DNA of 64,000 nucleotides, taken from positions 6,069-70,068 of the forward strand of contig DAHXLU010000103.1 in assembly GCA_027365835.1 (NCBI GenBank), read 5' to 3'. Below the pieces are notes generated by a model. It had not been told where the DNA came from, ran no database searches, and was given only the letters and a program-made list of their open reading frames with translations. This stretch comes from JAJZMA01 sp021850405. Lineage in GTDB: Bacteria; Chloroflexota; Dormibacteria; Aeolococcales; Aeolococcaceae. Position numbers and translations under genes: made by a program. Below, piece after piece: positions 47,400 through 56,213 of the stretch (position 1 is its first letter; each line of letters opens with the position of its first letter).

Positions 47400-48413
47400 C
47401 TACCAACCGCTCGGGATATACGGCGGGACCACGAGTGTGACTGCGTACATTCCATCCCTAAGGACACGATAGTCTATGTCTGTCCACCCCTTGGTATTGA
47501 CACTCTGACAGGGGTTTGTCGATGGACTGACTACGCCTGGAAGGTTTAGGATAAGCTGCTCCCTTGAGGGAAAGGAGACCCGGCCAGCCCATGTATTCTC
47601 CCACCAGATCGCCCTGTGGTTCCACAGGATCGCATGGGGTCCTCCGGATCCCAAGGCAAAGCACGCCCGCACCGGTGGTCCCCATCCGTTGCCGTTGAGA
47701 CGGGACGTGAACCAAGCAGTGATGGATTTTGCGTTGGCAGTGGAGTACCAAACTGTTCTCAGTTGAGGGTTCGACTCTGGGAGGGTTGTGAATGTCACTG
47801 TGTCGCGCACTGACCCGGGATATGTGAGGCGTGCCTCGGGGTTGGCAGAAAGGGTTGCGGGGTCTACGGTGTTGGTGGTTATCCGCGTAAACGTAGCGGC
47901 AAGTGCAACAAGCACCAACCCCGTGGCTGTGAACGTCACCAGCTGAAATTTCTTCGGAACCGACGCAGAGAAAGGAAAAACTGCCAAGCCCAGTATCCCT
48001 GCCAGCAATACTTCCCAAAGCCCAGTGACTAGGCCTATGATCAGCAGAGCGGTCCCGGTAAGGATGGCAAGGCGGACGCTCCGGTAACCCGAAAGCGTCT
48101 GTCCAACCAGATCGGCACCTCCAGACACAGAGGCGACTGCCAAGCCCAAGACTCCAACCAGCCCTAGTTGGGGCGGGCCGATCGTTGAACTGGCAACGAC
48201 CATGAGGAGCGCGCAAGACGCAATGGCGCCTATAGCGGTCACTCGGTACCACGGGATGGGTCGGCCTTCCAAATCGCCGGCGCGATACACAGAGGCGCCT
48301 GCCAGACCAAGTATTCCAGTGAGGACAAGCTCTGGCGAGGCAGCCGTTACACCAATAAAGAATAGTGTACAAGCCACAGTGGCGGCGATACCGGCCGCTA
48401 GGTATCCCCTCAT
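47400..48413 (-). CDS. Membrane protein with soluble C-terminal domain (tandem paralogue A)
   Basis: 337 residues. About six to seven hydrophobic helices (residues 5-175) in repeating units (GILGLAGASVY, GVLGLAVASVS, GILGLAVFPFS) are followed by a soluble domain of about 155 residues. The domain contains ARLTYPGSVRDTV, SITAWFTSRLNGNGWGPP and ENTWAGRVSFPS. The same soluble domain is in the next gene. No family recognised; it probably faces outward. A longer frame in another phase is a shadow. Confidence 0.65.
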   Translation of the reverse strand: MRGYLAAGIAATVACTLFFIGVTAASPELVLTGILGLAGASVYRAGDLEGRPIPWYRVTAIGAIASCALLMVVASSTIGPPQLGLVGVLGLAVASVSGGADLVGQTLSGYRSVRLAILTGTALLIIGLVTGLWEVLLAGILGLAVFPFSASVPKKFQLVTFTATGLVLVALAATFTRITTNTVDPATLSANPEARLTYPGSVRDTVTFTTLPESNPQLRTVWYSTANAKSITAWFTSRLNGNGWGPPVRACFALGSGGPHAILWNHRAIWWENTWAGRVSFPSREQLILNLPGVVSPSTNPCQSVNTKGWTDIDYRVLRDGMYAVTLVVPPYIPSGW

Positions 48414-48609
48414 CGCCCCCCACCTCCAATTCGCTCCCCGTGCGGTTCATGGTGGGTCGCGCAGGGGAAGTTGGCAGATTCGAGAGTTGTGGAATCCGCT
48501 GTACCCAGTGGGTCGAAGGTAGGTCGCACTCGTGTACATGGGATGCTGTAGGTCTTCAATGCGGTGGTGCGTAAGTCGCGCAGGGGGGTGAGCTGTGGGG
48601 AAGTAATGA

Positions 48610-49278
48610 TCATGACCGGACCACGAGTGTGACGGCATATGTTCCAGCCTGCCCAGAATAAGGTGTCGCCGCATGGTATGGCCACCCCAGCTGAATTTCG
48701 CAAGGGTTAAGCTGGCTTGCTGCGTCAGGCAGCATCAGGACAACATCTTCAGTGGCTGGGAAGGTGACAGGGCCAGCCCATGTCTGGTCTGTCCAAGGTC
48801 GGTTGCGCTGCCACACGATGGTAGAGTGCGTTTCAGGCTCTGAACATGCCAGGATGGGTCGCCCCCAACCCTGACCCTGGAGATGCGATGTGAACCAGGC
48901 AGTGATGGTCTTGGTATCAGCAGAGGAGCGCCAAACAGTCGTTTGTCGTGGGTAGCTCAGGAAAGAGCTGTCATAGGACACGGCATCCCGGGTTGATCCA
49001 GGATAGGTAAGTCTTGCATCAGGACTCGAAGCGAGGCTGGCGGCATCAGCAGAGTTGGTACCCGTGCGCGTAATAAAAGCGGCAAATGCCACAAATGCAA
49101 GCCCTATTACTGCGATCGCTGCGAGCGTGAATCTGGCAGGGAGGTACGCGGACACAGACAAAACTACCAGGCCCAGGATTCCGATGATCGACAGTTCCAA
49201 CTGGCCGGTAATCCACCCAATAAGAAAGAGGACGCTGCCAGCAATGGCGGCAACGCTGGCCGCCTTGTACCTCCTCAT
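48610..49278 (-). CDS. Membrane protein with soluble C-terminal domain (tandem paralogue B)
   Basis: 222 residues from the ATG at 49278, preceded by GGGAGGAA. Two or three helices (about 8-70) are followed by the same domain as its neighbour: ARLTYPGSTRDAV, TITAWFTSHLQGQGWGRP and DQTWAGPVTFPA. One GILGLVVLSVSAYLP unit replaces the three found in paralogue A, so the pair differ by loss or gain of membrane units. The frame is open to 49443 through the tRNA-Pro region, which is not credible. Confidence 0.65.
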   Translation of the reverse strand: MRRYKAASVAAIAGSVLFLIGWITGQLELSIIGILGLVVLSVSAYLPARFTLAAIAVIGLAFVAFAAFITRTGTNSADAASLASSPDARLTYPGSTRDAVSYDSSFLSYPRQTTVWRSSADTKTITAWFTSHLQGQGWGRPILACSEPETHSTIVWQRNRPWTDQTWAGPVTFPATEDVVLMLPDAASQLNPCEIQLGWPYHAATPYSGQAGTYAVTLVVRS

Positions 49279-49449
49279 CGCGCATTCCTCCCTATCTGCT
49301 TCCCATGCGGTTGAGTATGACAGGGGAGTCTGGCAGCCCGGAGAAGGGCGCAACGAGAACTGCCGGTCGCAGAGACCCTGGGTACCTGGCAGGCACAGCG
49401 GCTGGTGTAAGTCTCCACTGCACGCCTGCTTCAACCAGTGCATGAAAAG

Positions 49450-49523
49450 TCGGGGCGGCGAGATTCGAACTCACGACCCCCTGCTCCCAAAGCAGGTGCG
49501 CTACCGGGCTGCGCCACGCCCCG
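49450..49523 (-). tRNA. tRNA-Pro (anticodon TGG)
   Basis: A 74-nt cloverleaf on the minus strand. Acceptor CGGGGCG pairs with CGCCCCG; anticodon stem CCTGC/GCAGG encloses TTTGGGA, giving TGG. D arm GCGCAGCCCGGTAGCGC and T-loop GTTCGAATC are canonical. CCA is not encoded, unlike the tRNA-Leu gene in this window. Confidence 0.96.
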
Positions 49524-49873
49524 ACGCCTGGTAGGACAATGCCGTCCTGACCATAGTCAAGTGTATCCCGGTAGAGCCTGGTTTGGTGTGATCCAGGAGA
49601 GCTATCTGCAAGGGGCAGCGGAAGAGCTTTTTGGTCTTCGGGCGGGGCGGACTGCAGCACACTTCGGTTAGGATGGAGCCGGCTGGGTCCTGGGCTCCCT
49701 CACCAGTGCGCCTGCTCCTGGATGCACGAGGCAACTCCATTGCTGGGGCGAGTGCGGGCGTGGGAAGTGCAGGTGGCCTGTCGCGTGCTGGGCCGGGATG
49801 GAAGATGTCCGGCATGGCAACCATGGTTTGCCCAACTTGAGCCGGGGTTGACAACAGTGGAGGTGCAGTCACT
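49524..49873. other. Intergenic region between tRNA-Pro and upp
   Basis: 350 bases. A TTGACT on the minus strand (49555-49560) could be the -35 of tRNA-Pro. A TTGACA on the plus strand (49848-49853) lies just before upp. No coding frame stands out. Confidence 0.4.
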
Positions 49874-50527
49874 ATGGAGACAGTGGGAAATGCAGGGGAG
49901 CAGGGTGGGGTGTCTGTCATCCGCCATCCGCTGATCCAGAACGCCCTTGCGGTGCTGCGGAATGTGGATACACCAACTGAATCGTTCCGGCGCCATGCCC
50001 GCCTGCTAACCATGATCCTTGCCTTCCATGTGCTGGAGGACCTGCCGGTGCGACCGGTCACGGTCCAGACCCCCCTGGAGCAGGTTACAGGTGAGGTTGT
50101 CGATGCCAATGTCATATTCATTCCGGTGCTTAGGGCTGGTCTTGCGATGCTGGATGCCATGAGTGACATGGTCCCTGGCAGCAAGGTGGGCTTTGTTGGC
50201 CTGGAACGCAACGAGGAAACATTCATAGCAAGAAGCTATTACCAGAAACTGCCCTCCCATCTGGCAGGTGCTGAAGTGGTTATCCTCGACCCGATGCTGG
50301 CGACAGGAGGGTCTGCACTTGCGACAATTCAGCTGCTCAAGGAGCAGAGTGCCACCAGCATTCGCCTTGCGTGCGTGATTGCTGCGCCGGAGGGAATAGC
50401 TAACCTGCGGGAGAAACATCCAGATGTTCCAATTTTTGCAGCAACGGTCGACCGGGAGCTGAACAGCCGCAGGTATATCCTTCCGGGTATTGGGGATTTT
50501 GGAGATCGCTATTTTGGCACTGAGTAG
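49874..50527 (+). CDS. upp: Uracil phosphoribosyltransferase
   Basis: 217 residues. VIRHPLIQNALAVLRN at the start, VFIPVLRAGL-type segment (FIPVLRAGLAMLD) and the PRPP motif VILDPMLATGGSALATI identify Upp, which salvages uracil to UMP. The ATG at 49874 has GGAGGT 9 nt upstream. A GTG at 49910 would match the family N-terminus more closely and is preceded by GGGGAG, so the first 12 residues are uncertain. Convergent with the flippase gene. Confidence 0.95.
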   Translation: METVGNAGEQGGVSVIRHPLIQNALAVLRNVDTPTESFRRHARLLTMILAFHVLEDLPVRPVTVQTPLEQVTGEVVDANVIFIPVLRAGLAMLDAMSDMVPGSKVGFVGLERNEETFIARSYYQKLPSHLAGAEVVILDPMLATGGSALATIQLLKEQSATSIRLACVIAAPEGIANLREKHPDVPIFAATVDRELNSRRYILPGIGDFGDRYFGTE

Positions 50528-50606
50528 GAAGCAGCTGGGCAGATAACCGGCACTTCGGAAAGCAGTGTGGTGTAATGGTTGAGAGGAGCAGGAGTTTGGC
50601 TGACGC

Positions 50607-52067
50607 TTAGGGCTGCACTCTGGGAGCAAGCTCTGCCCGGATGCGGACTATGTCACTTTTTCTTATTGCGCCAGTCACTACGACTGCTGCCAGGTAGGCA
50701 ATACTCCCGAGCACTGCAGCAAGGATAGGAGCTCCCTGCAGTGGAAACATTACAGCCGCCATCACCGCTCCACTTGTGAGCAGCGGCAACGTCAGGCGAA
50801 CAAGGTTAAGGTCGCCCAGCTTGCGCCCGATGAGCCACAATCCGAGCACACAAAGGAGTACCTCGGTGATCACAGTCGCCCAGGATGCTGCCAGATATCC
50901 GTCGCCGGTTCGGGTGACACTGATCAGCAGCAGGTTGAATGCAATATTTGCCACCACACTTATAGCCATGAGCCACGCAAAGAGTCTCTGGCTGTTGATG
51001 GCTCCCAGTGTAAACATGAAAGAGTTTGCAATGAAAATAAAGGCAATGGATATTCCCAGTATCCGAAGGCTGGGAGTGGCGGGAGGGAGGGCGCGGGTGA
51101 TGCCGATAATGGAGGGTGCGAGCATCCAGGTTCCTATAGCTACCGGGATGCCGAGCCCTGCAAGGAGCCTGTAGGAGAGCTGGTAGATATCTGCTACCTG
51201 CTTTACTCCTTCCTTCCGGAAAGCTCTCGCCATCCTGGGAAAGATGGCGTTCATTGCTGCCTGGGGAACGAATGAGATGCCATCGATAAACCGGTACGCA
51301 GCATTGTACGAACCTACCTGGTAGTATCCGCGCATTCCCTTCAGAATCACCACGTCTATCTTGAAGTAGATGGTGTTCAGCAGTACAGCCAGGGCGAAAG
51401 GGGCCCCGCTCCGTATGAGCTTGCCTGATGCAGCCATGTCCCAGCGGATTCGGATCGGCGCGTAGCGGAAGTGGGAAAGCAGACCTGCGTAGATGATCGT
51501 TACCGAGTAGCTTGCAACGTATGCCCAGATAAATACTGCAAGCGGAGCATGGGTGAGCGCTGCGTGGATCGTGATCCCAAGGAGAACGACTGTTTCCATC
51601 GCTATAGCCAGCGCTTCGAATCGCAGCTCCCCAAAAACATAGAACGGCGCCCGGAACAGGTTTGAGACGGCCGTTGCCATGAGCAGCAGGTAGACGGGGA
51701 TGGCCAGGAAAAGCAGAGTTGGGGTAAAGAGCCACATCAGGCCCAGAAGGACCAGGCCGGCCAGGAGCGCCAGGGGGATTTTTGCTCCGAGCACGATGGC
51801 GAGATACTCTCCCAGCCTGTCCCGCTCTCTTGAGGCTTCTCTCGTGTAGATGACCTGCAGCCCAATATCTCCAGCAACAGAGGCCAGCTGACTGAGGACG
51901 ATCAGGGTGGCATACTCTCCGTAGCGGGTCTCTCCCAGGCTGTTTTGCGCGATGATCACGACCGCAAGCACCAGTATCTGTCGCACGGCTCTCGTGGTTA
52001 TCAGGAGCCCGGTGTTTAGCGCCGGCCGGCTGGATCCCTCCCTGCCGGCGGTCCGGGGGGCTGTCAT
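50607..52067 (-). CDS. Flippase / polysaccharide biosynthesis membrane protein (MOP superfamily)
   Basis: 486 residues with about 14 membrane helices. The Wzx-like pattern includes LARQ-type N-terminal helix TRAVRQILVLAVVIIAQ, the loop GETRYGEYATL, and FKIDVVILKGMRGYYQVGSYNAAYRFID, where flippases have IDKILIG...VGIYSAA. Likely moves an undecaprenyl-linked glycan across the membrane. No glycosyltransferases are nearby. Start set at ATG 52067; upstream residues to 52154 overlap the divergent promoter region. Confidence 0.85.
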   Translation of the reverse strand: MTAPRTAGREGSSRPALNTGLLITTRAVRQILVLAVVIIAQNSLGETRYGEYATLIVLSQLASVAGDIGLQVIYTREASRERDRLGEYLAIVLGAKIPLALLAGLVLLGLMWLFTPTLLFLAIPVYLLLMATAVSNLFRAPFYVFGELRFEALAIAMETVVLLGITIHAALTHAPLAVFIWAYVASYSVTIIYAGLLSHFRYAPIRIRWDMAASGKLIRSGAPFALAVLLNTIYFKIDVVILKGMRGYYQVGSYNAAYRFIDGISFVPQAAMNAIFPRMARAFRKEGVKQVADIYQLSYRLLAGLGIPVAIGTWMLAPSIIGITRALPPATPSLRILGISIAFIFIANSFMFTLGAINSQRLFAWLMAISVVANIAFNLLLISVTRTGDGYLAASWATVITEVLLCVLGLWLIGRKLGDLNLVRLTLPLLTSGAVMAAVMFPLQGAPILAAVLGSIAYLAAVVVTGAIRKSDIVRIRAELAPRVQP

Positions 52068-52173
52068 GAGGGAGTAACGCCAGCTTTGCGTGAACCTGGG
52101 CAGAGGCGGACAGCCCTGGCTGGATTTTGTGTGGCTGTGATGCAGATCACCCAATTCTGCTCATGGACTGCGG

Positions 52174-52179
52174 TAATAT
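52174..52179 (+). promoter_or_regulatory. -10 box (TAATAT) for the HAD gene
   Basis: TAATAT ends 11 nt before the ATG at 52191 with no Shine-Dalgarno, giving a predicted leader of only about 4-5 nt. Confidence 0.35.
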
Positions 52180-52190
52180 TGAGATTCACT

Positions 52191-52892
52191 ATGTCGATGT
52201 TACGAGAGGATCAGGCTCCAGAGGTCGGTGGCGTTTCCGCCTGCATCTTTGATTTTGGCGGCGTCATGACGGTGCGGGACGACCGGCATTCCTCCCTGCC
52301 TCCCGAGCTTGCATCCCTGGTTGCCTTTTATCAGCAGGAGTTTGCGGACTGGTACCACATTCCAACTGTTGAGCATGATATCCACAGGGTTGAGGTGGGG
52401 GAGATATCACTGGACGACTATTTCGAGGGGTTGTGCCAAAGGCACGCAGAGGCTGGCAATCCACTGATCCCGACCCCTGTTGCCCGCGCAACGGTGTTTG
52501 CCGGATTTGATCCATGCCTGGAGATGGTGGCGCTGGTGGGCCAGCTTCGGCAGAGTGGCTACCGGACTGCCCTGCTCACCAATGTCGGGCATGAGGCGCC
52601 CCCGCTCTGGAGAAGGGTCCTTGGGGATCACGTGGACAGGATTTTTGACACCGTCGTGGATTCATCCGCTGTTGGTGTGCGCAAGCCTGATCCACGTGCC
52701 TACCTGGTCGCCACCAGTCGGCTGGGTGTTGAGCCGAAGGAGTGTCTTTTTGTGGACGATCTCCCGTGCAACCTTGCCGCAGCAGCCGGTCTTGGGATGA
52801 AGACTTTTCACTGCACCGATTCAAGGCGGGCTGCTGCCACTCTTGGAGCAGCATTTGCTGGTGCCACCGCAAGGCGGCTGGTGACGTGCTAG
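52191..52892 (+). CDS. HAD-superfamily hydrolase
   Basis: 233 residues. IFDFGGVMT carries the nucleophile Asp, with Gly instead of the second Asp as in the dehalogenase/epoxide-hydrolase-like branch. ALLTNVG is motif II, KPDPRAY motif III, and CLFVDDLPCNLAAAAGLGM motif IV. Because the second motif I Asp is missing, a simple phosphatase is less likely than another HAD activity. An in-frame start at 52086 overlaps the divergent flippase and is rejected. Confidence 0.85.
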   Translation: MSMLREDQAPEVGGVSACIFDFGGVMTVRDDRHSSLPPELASLVAFYQQEFADWYHIPTVEHDIHRVEVGEISLDDYFEGLCQRHAEAGNPLIPTPVARATVFAGFDPCLEMVALVGQLRQSGYRTALLTNVGHEAPPLWRRVLGDHVDRIFDTVVDSSAVGVRKPDPRAYLVATSRLGVEPKECLFVDDLPCNLAAAAGLGMKTFHCTDSRRAAATLGAAFAGATARRLVTC

Positions 52893-52957
52893 CAGTGCTG
52901 GCCGGTGGCCTCCGGGATGTCTGAAAGCTAGCTCATTTTTGCGACTGTTCCGCCCAG

Positions 52958-53782
52958 ATGAATCCTGCTGGCCAGCCGTACTACATGCTTTCTGCAGAAG
53001 GGCATTATGTGCCAACTATCCATACGCAGGGTCCCTGGTCGAAGGTTGACCAGCATGGTGGCCCGCCAATGGCGCTCCTGGCGCACGTCATTGACCAGCA
53101 GATTCCCCTTGCTGGAAAATTTGCAACCCGTCTCTCTTTCGACATCCTGGGGCCAGTCAGGATTGAGCCCTTCGACATTGAGGTATCCATGGTTCGGGAC
53201 GGTCGCAACATCTCCCTTCTGTCAGCCAGTCTTATGCAGGCTGGAAGGGTTGCGATGATGGCTTCGGTCTGGAGAGTGTCAGTTGAGGAGAACGTTGTCG
53301 CGTATGGTGCCTCCACTGCGCCCAAAGACACGGTTGCCTTGCCACCGGCTCTCTCTCTGGACCCCGGGGGGCAACAGGGGGGTGGTGCGGATGGGGGTAT
53401 CAACACATTTGGCTATGGACAGGCAAGCGACTGGTTCTTTTCCTCGGGGTCCTTCCTGGAACCTGGTCCAGCACTGGTCTGGAACCGGGTGAGACGTCCG
53501 TTGCTCGGCGAGGAGTTTGCCACAGCTACGGAGAGGGCCCTCCTGCTGGCAGACGCAGGTAGCGGTGTTGGAGCAGCTTTGCCCTGGGACAAGTTCGCCT
53601 TCCCGAATGTGGACCTGACCATGCACATCTCCCGGCCCCCGAGAGGCGACTGGCTCGGTGTCGATGCCAGGACCTGGATTGGGGGAACCGGGTCAGGGAT
53701 GGCAGTAAGCGCGCTCCTGGATGAGGAAGGCAGGTTTGGCACCGCCTGCCAGAGCCTGTTTGTAAGGAGGAGGCAGCGGTAG
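52958..53782 (+). CDS. Thioesterase-family (double hotdog, TesB-like) protein
   Basis: 274 residues. TQGPWSKVDQHGGPPMALLAHVI in the N-terminal half and FPNVDLTMHISRPPRGDW in the C-terminal half match two hotdog folds of acyl-CoA thioesterases of the TesB/Thio_HD2 kind. Probably hydrolyses acyl-CoA; specificity unknown. It lies in a stretch with other fatty-acyl genes (3-hydroxyacyl-CoA dehydrogenase, YciA-like thioesterase). Confidence 0.8.
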   Translation: MNPAGQPYYMLSAEGHYVPTIHTQGPWSKVDQHGGPPMALLAHVIDQQIPLAGKFATRLSFDILGPVRIEPFDIEVSMVRDGRNISLLSASLMQAGRVAMMASVWRVSVEENVVAYGASTAPKDTVALPPALSLDPGGQQGGGADGGINTFGYGQASDWFFSSGSFLEPGPALVWNRVRRPLLGEEFATATERALLLADAGSGVGAALPWDKFAFPNVDLTMHISRPPRGDWLGVDARTWIGGTGSGMAVSALLDEEGRFGTACQSLFVRRRQR

Positions 53783-53786
53783 GCTG

Positions 53787-53821
53787 TGCCGGCAGGGGGA
53801 TTGGCCCCTGTGGCATAGTCT
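53787..53821 (+). promoter_or_regulatory. Hairpin followed at once by a -10 box (TAGTCT)
   Basis: TGCC-gg-CAGGGG (53787-53798) pairs with CCCCTG-t-GGCA (53805-53815) around GATTGG. TAGTCT (53816-53821) follows directly and ends 7 nt before the ATG at 53829. The hairpin would overlap the promoter spacer, so it may be an operator, or an incomplete terminator for the upstream gene. Confidence 0.4.
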
Positions 53822-53828
53822 TGTATCC

Positions 53829-54209
53829 ATGGCACGGTTCTTCTCCCAGGTGGCGTCTCCTCTCTTTCTGCTGTTGCTGGTTCTGGGCCTGGTAGCAGGA
53901 GACGCACTGGCAGGGCATGGCAATCTGGGCCCAGTAGCTACGCAATTTACCTGGCTTCGGGATGGTATAGATGCGGTTGTCCTGCTGCTCTTTCTGGCAA
54001 CCGGATTTGTCTTTTCCCGCAGGGTGGGCCGCATAGTCACCTTTGTTGTAGGGGTGGGCCTGTCAGCCCTGGGGCTGCTTGGGATAGCAGTCATCTTTGG
54101 GCACCTGAAATACAGTGGAGATATCAGGTTTCCACTGGGTATGGATATCTTTGACCTTGCGGTGGGAATACTGGCTGTCCTGGCTGCTGCGGGTACGATA
54201 GAGGAGTAA
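53829..54209 (+). CDS. Small integral membrane protein (126 aa)
   Basis: Four hydrophobic helices (about 7-27, 45-63, 66-90 and 105-123) with short loops. No motif recognised. A -10-like box lies 7 nt before the ATG and there is no ribosome site, suggesting a leaderless transcript. Confidence 0.65.
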   Translation: MARFFSQVASPLFLLLLVLGLVAGDALAGHGNLGPVATQFTWLRDGIDAVVLLLFLATGFVFSRRVGRIVTFVVGVGLSALGLLGIAVIFGHLKYSGDIRFPLGMDIFDLAVGILAVLAAAGTIEE

Positions 54210-54312
54210 CAGTGCCCACGGCAGCATGGTGCTGGCCTGGCTCAGGAGCCGGGTCTGCTCCGGGTCTGCTCCGGGTCTTCAGCAGTGGCTTCTGACAGCT
54301 GTCCGAAGCGCG

Positions 54313-54612
54313 CTACTGGTCCTTTGTGTGATGGTGGCCGTTGCGGGAGCTGGGTTCATAGTCATGGCTCCTTCTGGCACGCTCCACCTGACCCCGCACG
54401 GTCTCGACTGCGTCGCTTGCATTGTTTACGGCGTTGCGTGCGCGTGGGGCAATAAACTGGGCCGTCTTTCTGGCGGTTTTTACGGTCTTGCGGGTTGTTT
54501 CAAAAAGTGCCTGCATCTGGTCTCTTGTCTTTTCTCCCGGCTGTGGTGCAACTGCGATACCGATCACTGTTCCAACTACAACCCCATGGAAGATTCCTCT
54601 CAGGTAGCCCAT
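54313..54612 (-). CDS. YtxH domain-containing protein
   Basis: 99 residues. HGVVVGTVIGIAVAPQPGEKTRDQM is the YtxH pattern (short membrane helix with a GxxxG-like face, then AP-x-x-G-x-x-TR), followed by a long charged helix. Such small proteins are often stress-induced; function unknown. Strong AGGAGGAG Shine-Dalgarno upstream on the minus strand. Confidence 0.85.
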   Translation of the reverse strand: MGYLRGIFHGVVVGTVIGIAVAPQPGEKTRDQMQALFETTRKTVKTARKTAQFIAPRARNAVNNASDAVETVRGQVERARRSHDYEPSSRNGHHHTKDQ

Positions 54613-54697
54613 GTTGCTCCTCCTTGTCTTTCTGGCCTCGTGTTAACTTATCAGCCAAATTCAGCATCTGATAGTTCAATCATGGCACTCTTGGGGT

Positions 54698-55111
54698 ATG
54701 GAACTTCAGTTTGCCTTTCTGGCGGAGAGTGCTACAGTCCCACCTGACGGAAAGTTCTACGTTCTGGGCGGCGGCTTTTCTGCCGTAGCACTTGCCAGCT
54801 TTCCGGCAAGGATAGGGTTTGCTGCGGTTTCGGGCTGGCGTGTAACTGGCAGCGATGCGGGCCAGCGGCACGAGCTTGAAGCACGCTTTGTGGATTCTGC
54901 GGGTGGTCTTGTGGTCCCAAAGGTGCCCATGCTCTTCCAGTTTCCCCCCGAGGCCCCGCCACCCGAGAGAGAAGTGATCGTCCCTGCGGTTACTTTCTTT
55001 TCCCCCATGATTTCTGAAAAAGGGGGGTACCAGGTGCAGTACTGGTTTGGTGGAACCCAGGTCGGCTCAGTAGGGCTTTATATCGATGAACAGCCAGCTG
55101 TGACCACGTAG
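54698..55111 (+). CDS. Hypothetical protein (DUF6941-like)
   Basis: 137 residues, beta-rich, no signal peptide. The N-terminus ELQFAFLAESATVPPDGKFYVLGGGFSAV resembles DUF6941 proteins, which begin with a similar LCE-x-A-x-V-x-x-DGK-x-N-x-LGG pattern. Later segments (GQRHELEARFVDSAG and GGYQVQYWFGGTQVGSVGLYID) also fit a compact beta-sandwich. Function unknown. Confidence 0.65.
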   Translation: MELQFAFLAESATVPPDGKFYVLGGGFSAVALASFPARIGFAAVSGWRVTGSDAGQRHELEARFVDSAGGLVVPKVPMLFQFPPEAPPPEREVIVPAVTFFSPMISEKGGYQVQYWFGGTQVGSVGLYIDEQPAVTT

Positions 55112-55198
55112 CCTGTAGCAGCGCTCCCTGGGAATCCCTGCTCTTTAGGGGACCGGGTATCCTTTCCAACCCCCAGGCCAGGTCGCCGTATGGACCCT

Positions 55199-56083
55199 CT
55201 AGCTGACGCCAGCTGCCTGTGGGGCTCGGGAGGAGCTGTATTCATAGAATCCCTTGCCGCTCTTTCTTCCCAGCTGTCCTGCTGCCACCATCCTTTTCAG
55301 AAGCGGAGGAGGTGCATATTCTGGCTGTCCATATTCCTTGTGCAGGGCCTCGCACACCATGAGTGTGGTGTCCAGTCCAATGTAGTCCAGAAGCTCCATC
55401 GGTCCCATTGGGTGTCCACAGCCCAGCTTCATCCCGGTATCGATGTCCTCACGTGAGGCAAAGCCGGACTCAAACATCCGTATGGCGTTGGTGAGATAGG
55501 GCAGGAGAAGCAGGTTGACGATAAATCCACCACGGTCCTGGGCGATGATGGCTTCCTTTTCCAGCAGTTTTCCAAATGCCAGGGCGTCGTCCATGGTCTC
55601 CTGGCTTGTAACTATGCTGCGCACTACCTCGAGCAGCTTCATCACCGGGGCCGGGTTGAAAAAGTGGAGCCCAACGACCCGGTCTGGCCTGCTGGTTGCT
55701 GCTGCAATTTCAATCAGGGGAAGGGCAGATGTGTTGGAGGCAAGCAGTGCATGGGCTGGCACGATCCGGTCCAGTCTGGAAAATAGCTGGACCTTCTGCT
55801 CCAGGTTCTCTACTACCGCCTCTACCACCACATCACATCTGGAGAACTGCTCCAGTTCCAGGGTGAATGAGATCCGCTCCAGGGTGCTTTCTGCCTCAGC
55901 CGCTGACAGCTTCCCGGCATCTTTTGCCCGGCCAAGACTTTTTTCGATCCTGCGTTTTCCTGCCTCTAGTGGAGCCTCACCGATATCAAACACAAGCGTG
56001 GAAAGGCCATGGCGGGCACATACCTCCGCGATGCCTGAACCCATGATGCCCGCACCCAGTACTCCTACGGTTTTAAACTGCAT
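55199..56083 (-). CDS. 3-hydroxyacyl-CoA (3-hydroxybutyryl-CoA) dehydrogenase
   Basis: 294 residues. VGVLGAGIMGSGIAEVCA is the NAD-binding Rossmann motif; ASNTSALPLIEIA, FFNPAPVMKLLEVV (catalytic His in GLHFFNP) and the dimer domain GHPMGPMELLDYIGLD follow. The enzyme acts in fatty-acid oxidation or butyrate-type metabolism. Shine-Dalgarno GGAGGATAAATC before the ATG. Confidence 0.95.
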   Translation of the reverse strand: MQFKTVGVLGAGIMGSGIAEVCARHGLSTLVFDIGEAPLEAGKRRIEKSLGRAKDAGKLSAAEAESTLERISFTLELEQFSRCDVVVEAVVENLEQKVQLFSRLDRIVPAHALLASNTSALPLIEIAAATSRPDRVVGLHFFNPAPVMKLLEVVRSIVTSQETMDDALAFGKLLEKEAIIAQDRGGFIVNLLLLPYLTNAIRMFESGFASREDIDTGMKLGCGHPMGPMELLDYIGLDTTLMVCEALHKEYGQPEYAPPPLLKRMVAAGQLGRKSGKGFYEYSSSRAPQAAGVS

Positions 56084-56201
56084 GATTTATCCTCCATCCA
56101 CCTGCTGACTGTGAGGCTGTTCCAACGCCCTCGCCATGGTTTGAAGGCTGACGTGGGTGGCTCCAGTCCACGGGAGACCGCCTCTGCCAGCGCCTTGCCT
56201 A

Positions 56202-56207
56202 TATCAT
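56202..56207 (+). promoter_or_regulatory. -10 box (TATCAT), leaderless geometry
   Basis: TATCAT (5 of 6 to TATAAT) ends 6 nt before the ATG at 56214, with no ribosome site between. Confidence 0.45.
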
Positions 56208-56213
56208 GGCGTT

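Noticed and set aside
54249..54279. Short 11-bp direct repeat (CCGGGTCTGCT, about 2.5 copies)
   Set aside because: Too short and isolated to support a mobile-element or regulatory call.
54226..54747. Plus-strand frame of 173 codons
   Set aside because: It runs antisense through the YtxH gene, which has a strong ribosome site and a recognisable domain; the plus-strand product is Cys-rich and irregular.
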